A stretch of DNA of 64,000 nucleotides from positions 13,082,001 through 13,146,000 of the forward strand of contig JAMPIQ010000002.1 of assembly GCA_024699855.1 (NCBI GenBank). Reading direction: 5' to 3'. Below are positions 62,573-64,000 of the stretch, one piece after another. How positions within the stretch are numbered: position 1 is the first letter of the stretch; each line of letters begins with the position of its first letter. This stretch comes from Aphelenchoides besseyi (Eukaryota; Nematoda; Chromadorea; Rhabditida; Aphelenchoididae). A program made the position numbers and the translations under genes. Under the pieces are notes generated by a model. The model was not told where the DNA came from, ran no database searches, and saw nothing but the letters and a program-made list of their open reading frames with translations.

Positions 62573-62578
62573 TTTATT
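62573..62578 (-). terminator. Polyadenylation signal AATAAA (TRMT44, minus strand)
   Basis: Plus-strand tttatt, 32 bases past the TRMT44 stop codon and only 21 bp from the opposing troponin T signal, so the two 3' ends probably overlap. Confidence 0.6.
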
Positions 62579-62609
62579 TTCAATATTCAAAAGAACTAAT
62601 TTGTTGTCC

Positions 62610-64000
62610 TTATGCATTGTGTCGATACGGACAAGTAGAATCCTCCAATGGACATCCTGAATGCGCATATTTTGTTAATGTTCAATTGATCGATTACCTT
62701 GTGGATGATTGTCTTTGAACCAACACGAACTTTTCTTTGGTTGTCCCGCTTTAAAGAACCCCGTGTAGACTTCTGGCCATCGACGTACAGACACTTCTCC
62801 ATTCCTGACTTGGAATGCTTGATGCAGATTTCGAAAAAAAGTCTGCAGACCACCGTCCTGTGATTTCAACTGGGATTTCTCGTAATCATCGAGAGTATTC
62901 ATCAACTCGGAGAGATGCAAAGAGCCACCGACTTTCCAGTTACTAAAGTTCTATTCAATCCGTTTGTAATTTTCAACGAACAAACTTGATATGGTCGTCA
63001 GACAAAGTGAGCATAACGTTAAGTAGCTTTCGAGATAAATTCCGACGAAACTCCAACGGCAGTCTTGTGCAGTTGCGTACCGGCTCTACAGAAGCAATGG
63101 GCGTGAATTGACTTCGATTACGAGATGCTTTTTGCAACAATTGACTGATTATTTCTTCCACATTCTCTGGCAATCCCTTGGCTGGAATTGTGCCGAGAAA
63201 AGCAATCTTCAATGAAAACCGTCAGAAGTGTTTCAAGAAAATACACTTACTCTTCGCGAAGACGTTGTTTTTAGCCGATCGACACGCAATTGAAATCCCA
63301 AACTGACACAAATCGATTCAATGTACGACAAGTACTGTTCGTATCGTGACGCTCCGTTCGCTTGAATCGTTGGTAGACCAGCAAAACGACAAAAGAAATC
63401 ATGGAAACAACACGGAATGATAAAGAACGAACACCTTCGTCTGAAAACAGCCGTAGAATGGAAACTAAAAGTCTACTTACCGCGCAGCAAGAATTGGAAT
63501 CCACGGAATCAGCTCATCACTGTGATTTCCAATGATAAAATCCATTTCTCGAGGCAAATCCGAACACTCCGGATCCGTCGGGTTCAAACTCATTTGTCGT
63601 AGATCGGCAACTTCAGCAAACCGATCCCAAATTTTGCGTTTTCGAGCATCGATCGCACAACCTTTCAGACCGCTTGCACTCAACAGAAATGTCAGAAGTC
63701 CGTTGCCACATGCCAAGTCCACAAAGTAGTTGCAATTAAGATCTGACGATTCTTGAAGTGACTATAAACACAACAACTTCAACAATCTTATTCAAAACAC
63801 TCACCAAAATGTAACTTGCAATACCACAATCTTCGTACACAAAACGTATCGGATCTGTTCGCTCAGTCCACGTCTGAATTCGATTGGTCAAGAAAAATCA
63901 TCGTCGTTCGTTTACCTTCACTAGATTTCTTCCGTAATTCTCTTTGATTTGTTTGTAGATTCGCGAGTAAACTTCATCGTCGACTAGTACGTTGCTTACC
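62610..64000 (-). CDS. TRMT44: TRMT44-type tRNA(Ser) uracil-44 2'-O-methyltransferase, 3' part
   Basis: Seven minus-strand exons visible: 63916-64000 (runs off the edge), 63805-63873, 63481-63761, 63251-63440, 62986-63206, 62698-62942, 62610-62656, about 379 residues. The family (yeast Trm44) 2'-O-methylates U44 in tRNA-Ser in the cytosol using S-adenosylmethionine. The SAM-binding motif is YFVDLACGNGLLTFLLSASG, followed by KGCAIDARKRKIWDRF. Then come DFIIGNHSDELIPWIPILAA and the family signature FIIPCCFHDF, and RYEQYLSYIESICVSLGF. The C-terminus carries GGLQTFFRNLHQAFQV and a CCCH zinc finger made of CWFKDNHPQGC, ST and CPYRH. The IAFLGT exon uses an AAG acceptor. The N-terminal portion lies beyond base 64000. 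Confidence 0.92.

Overview
This window reads as a nuclear contig from an invertebrate animal, most likely a nematode. The evidence is many introns of about 40-45 nt bounded by gtaagt-like donors and t-rich acceptors, compact genes, a 150-residue mlc-3-like essential myosin light chain, a LASP whose first LIM cysteines are spaced CARxEC, and two nematode-type troponin T genes. The species or clade cannot be named from sequence alone. Acceptors end in TAG more often than CAG, about ten end in AAG or GAG, and a Fringe glycosyltransferase is present. I do not associate that combination with Caenorhabditis.

Layout, left to right. (+) last exon of DDRGK1/UFBP1 (31-125), then a G-protein gamma subunit (314-576) with operon-like spacing; LASP LIM-nebulin-SH3 protein (2363-4049); a large DEG/ENaC channel subunit (5138-8494); an SLC17 anion transporter (8927-12219); a 4.4 kb gene-poor stretch; a heparan sulfate 3-O-sulfotransferase with a 2.6 kb intron (16636-20271); TOM70 (20736-22860). 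(-) Fringe (22963-24764), convergent with TOM70; an 18-exon PDZ-RGSL-C1-DH-PH RhoGEF of the rhgf-1 type (25807-32786). A gene-poor stretch follows, then a small lysine-rich ORF (+, 36727-37140) tail-to-tail with an unrecognised five-exon gene (-, 37310-38297). Next come the mlc-3-like light chain (+, 39331-40169), a globin with a long N-terminal extension (-, 42111 to at least 43385), kinesin-II motor KIF3A (-, 47534-49913), PIP4K2 (-, 50513-51950), two tandem troponin T genes (+, 53765-55613 and 57341-62491) and a TRMT44 tRNA methyltransferase running off the right edge (-, 62610-64000).

The genes do not form one pathway. There is a muscle theme (LASP, myosin light chain, two troponin Ts), and KIF3A has a good RFX X-box 77 bp from its start codon. 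The most unusual locus is the second troponin T: its first intron holds a 3,018-nt open exon-like block whose acceptor, donor and length are all in phase with the flanking troponin exons. It could add about 1,000 Ser/Thr/Arg-rich residues to troponin T, or be a nested intronless gene. All gene models were built by hand from splice phase continuity and remembered family sequences; no alignment, RNA or database search was available.
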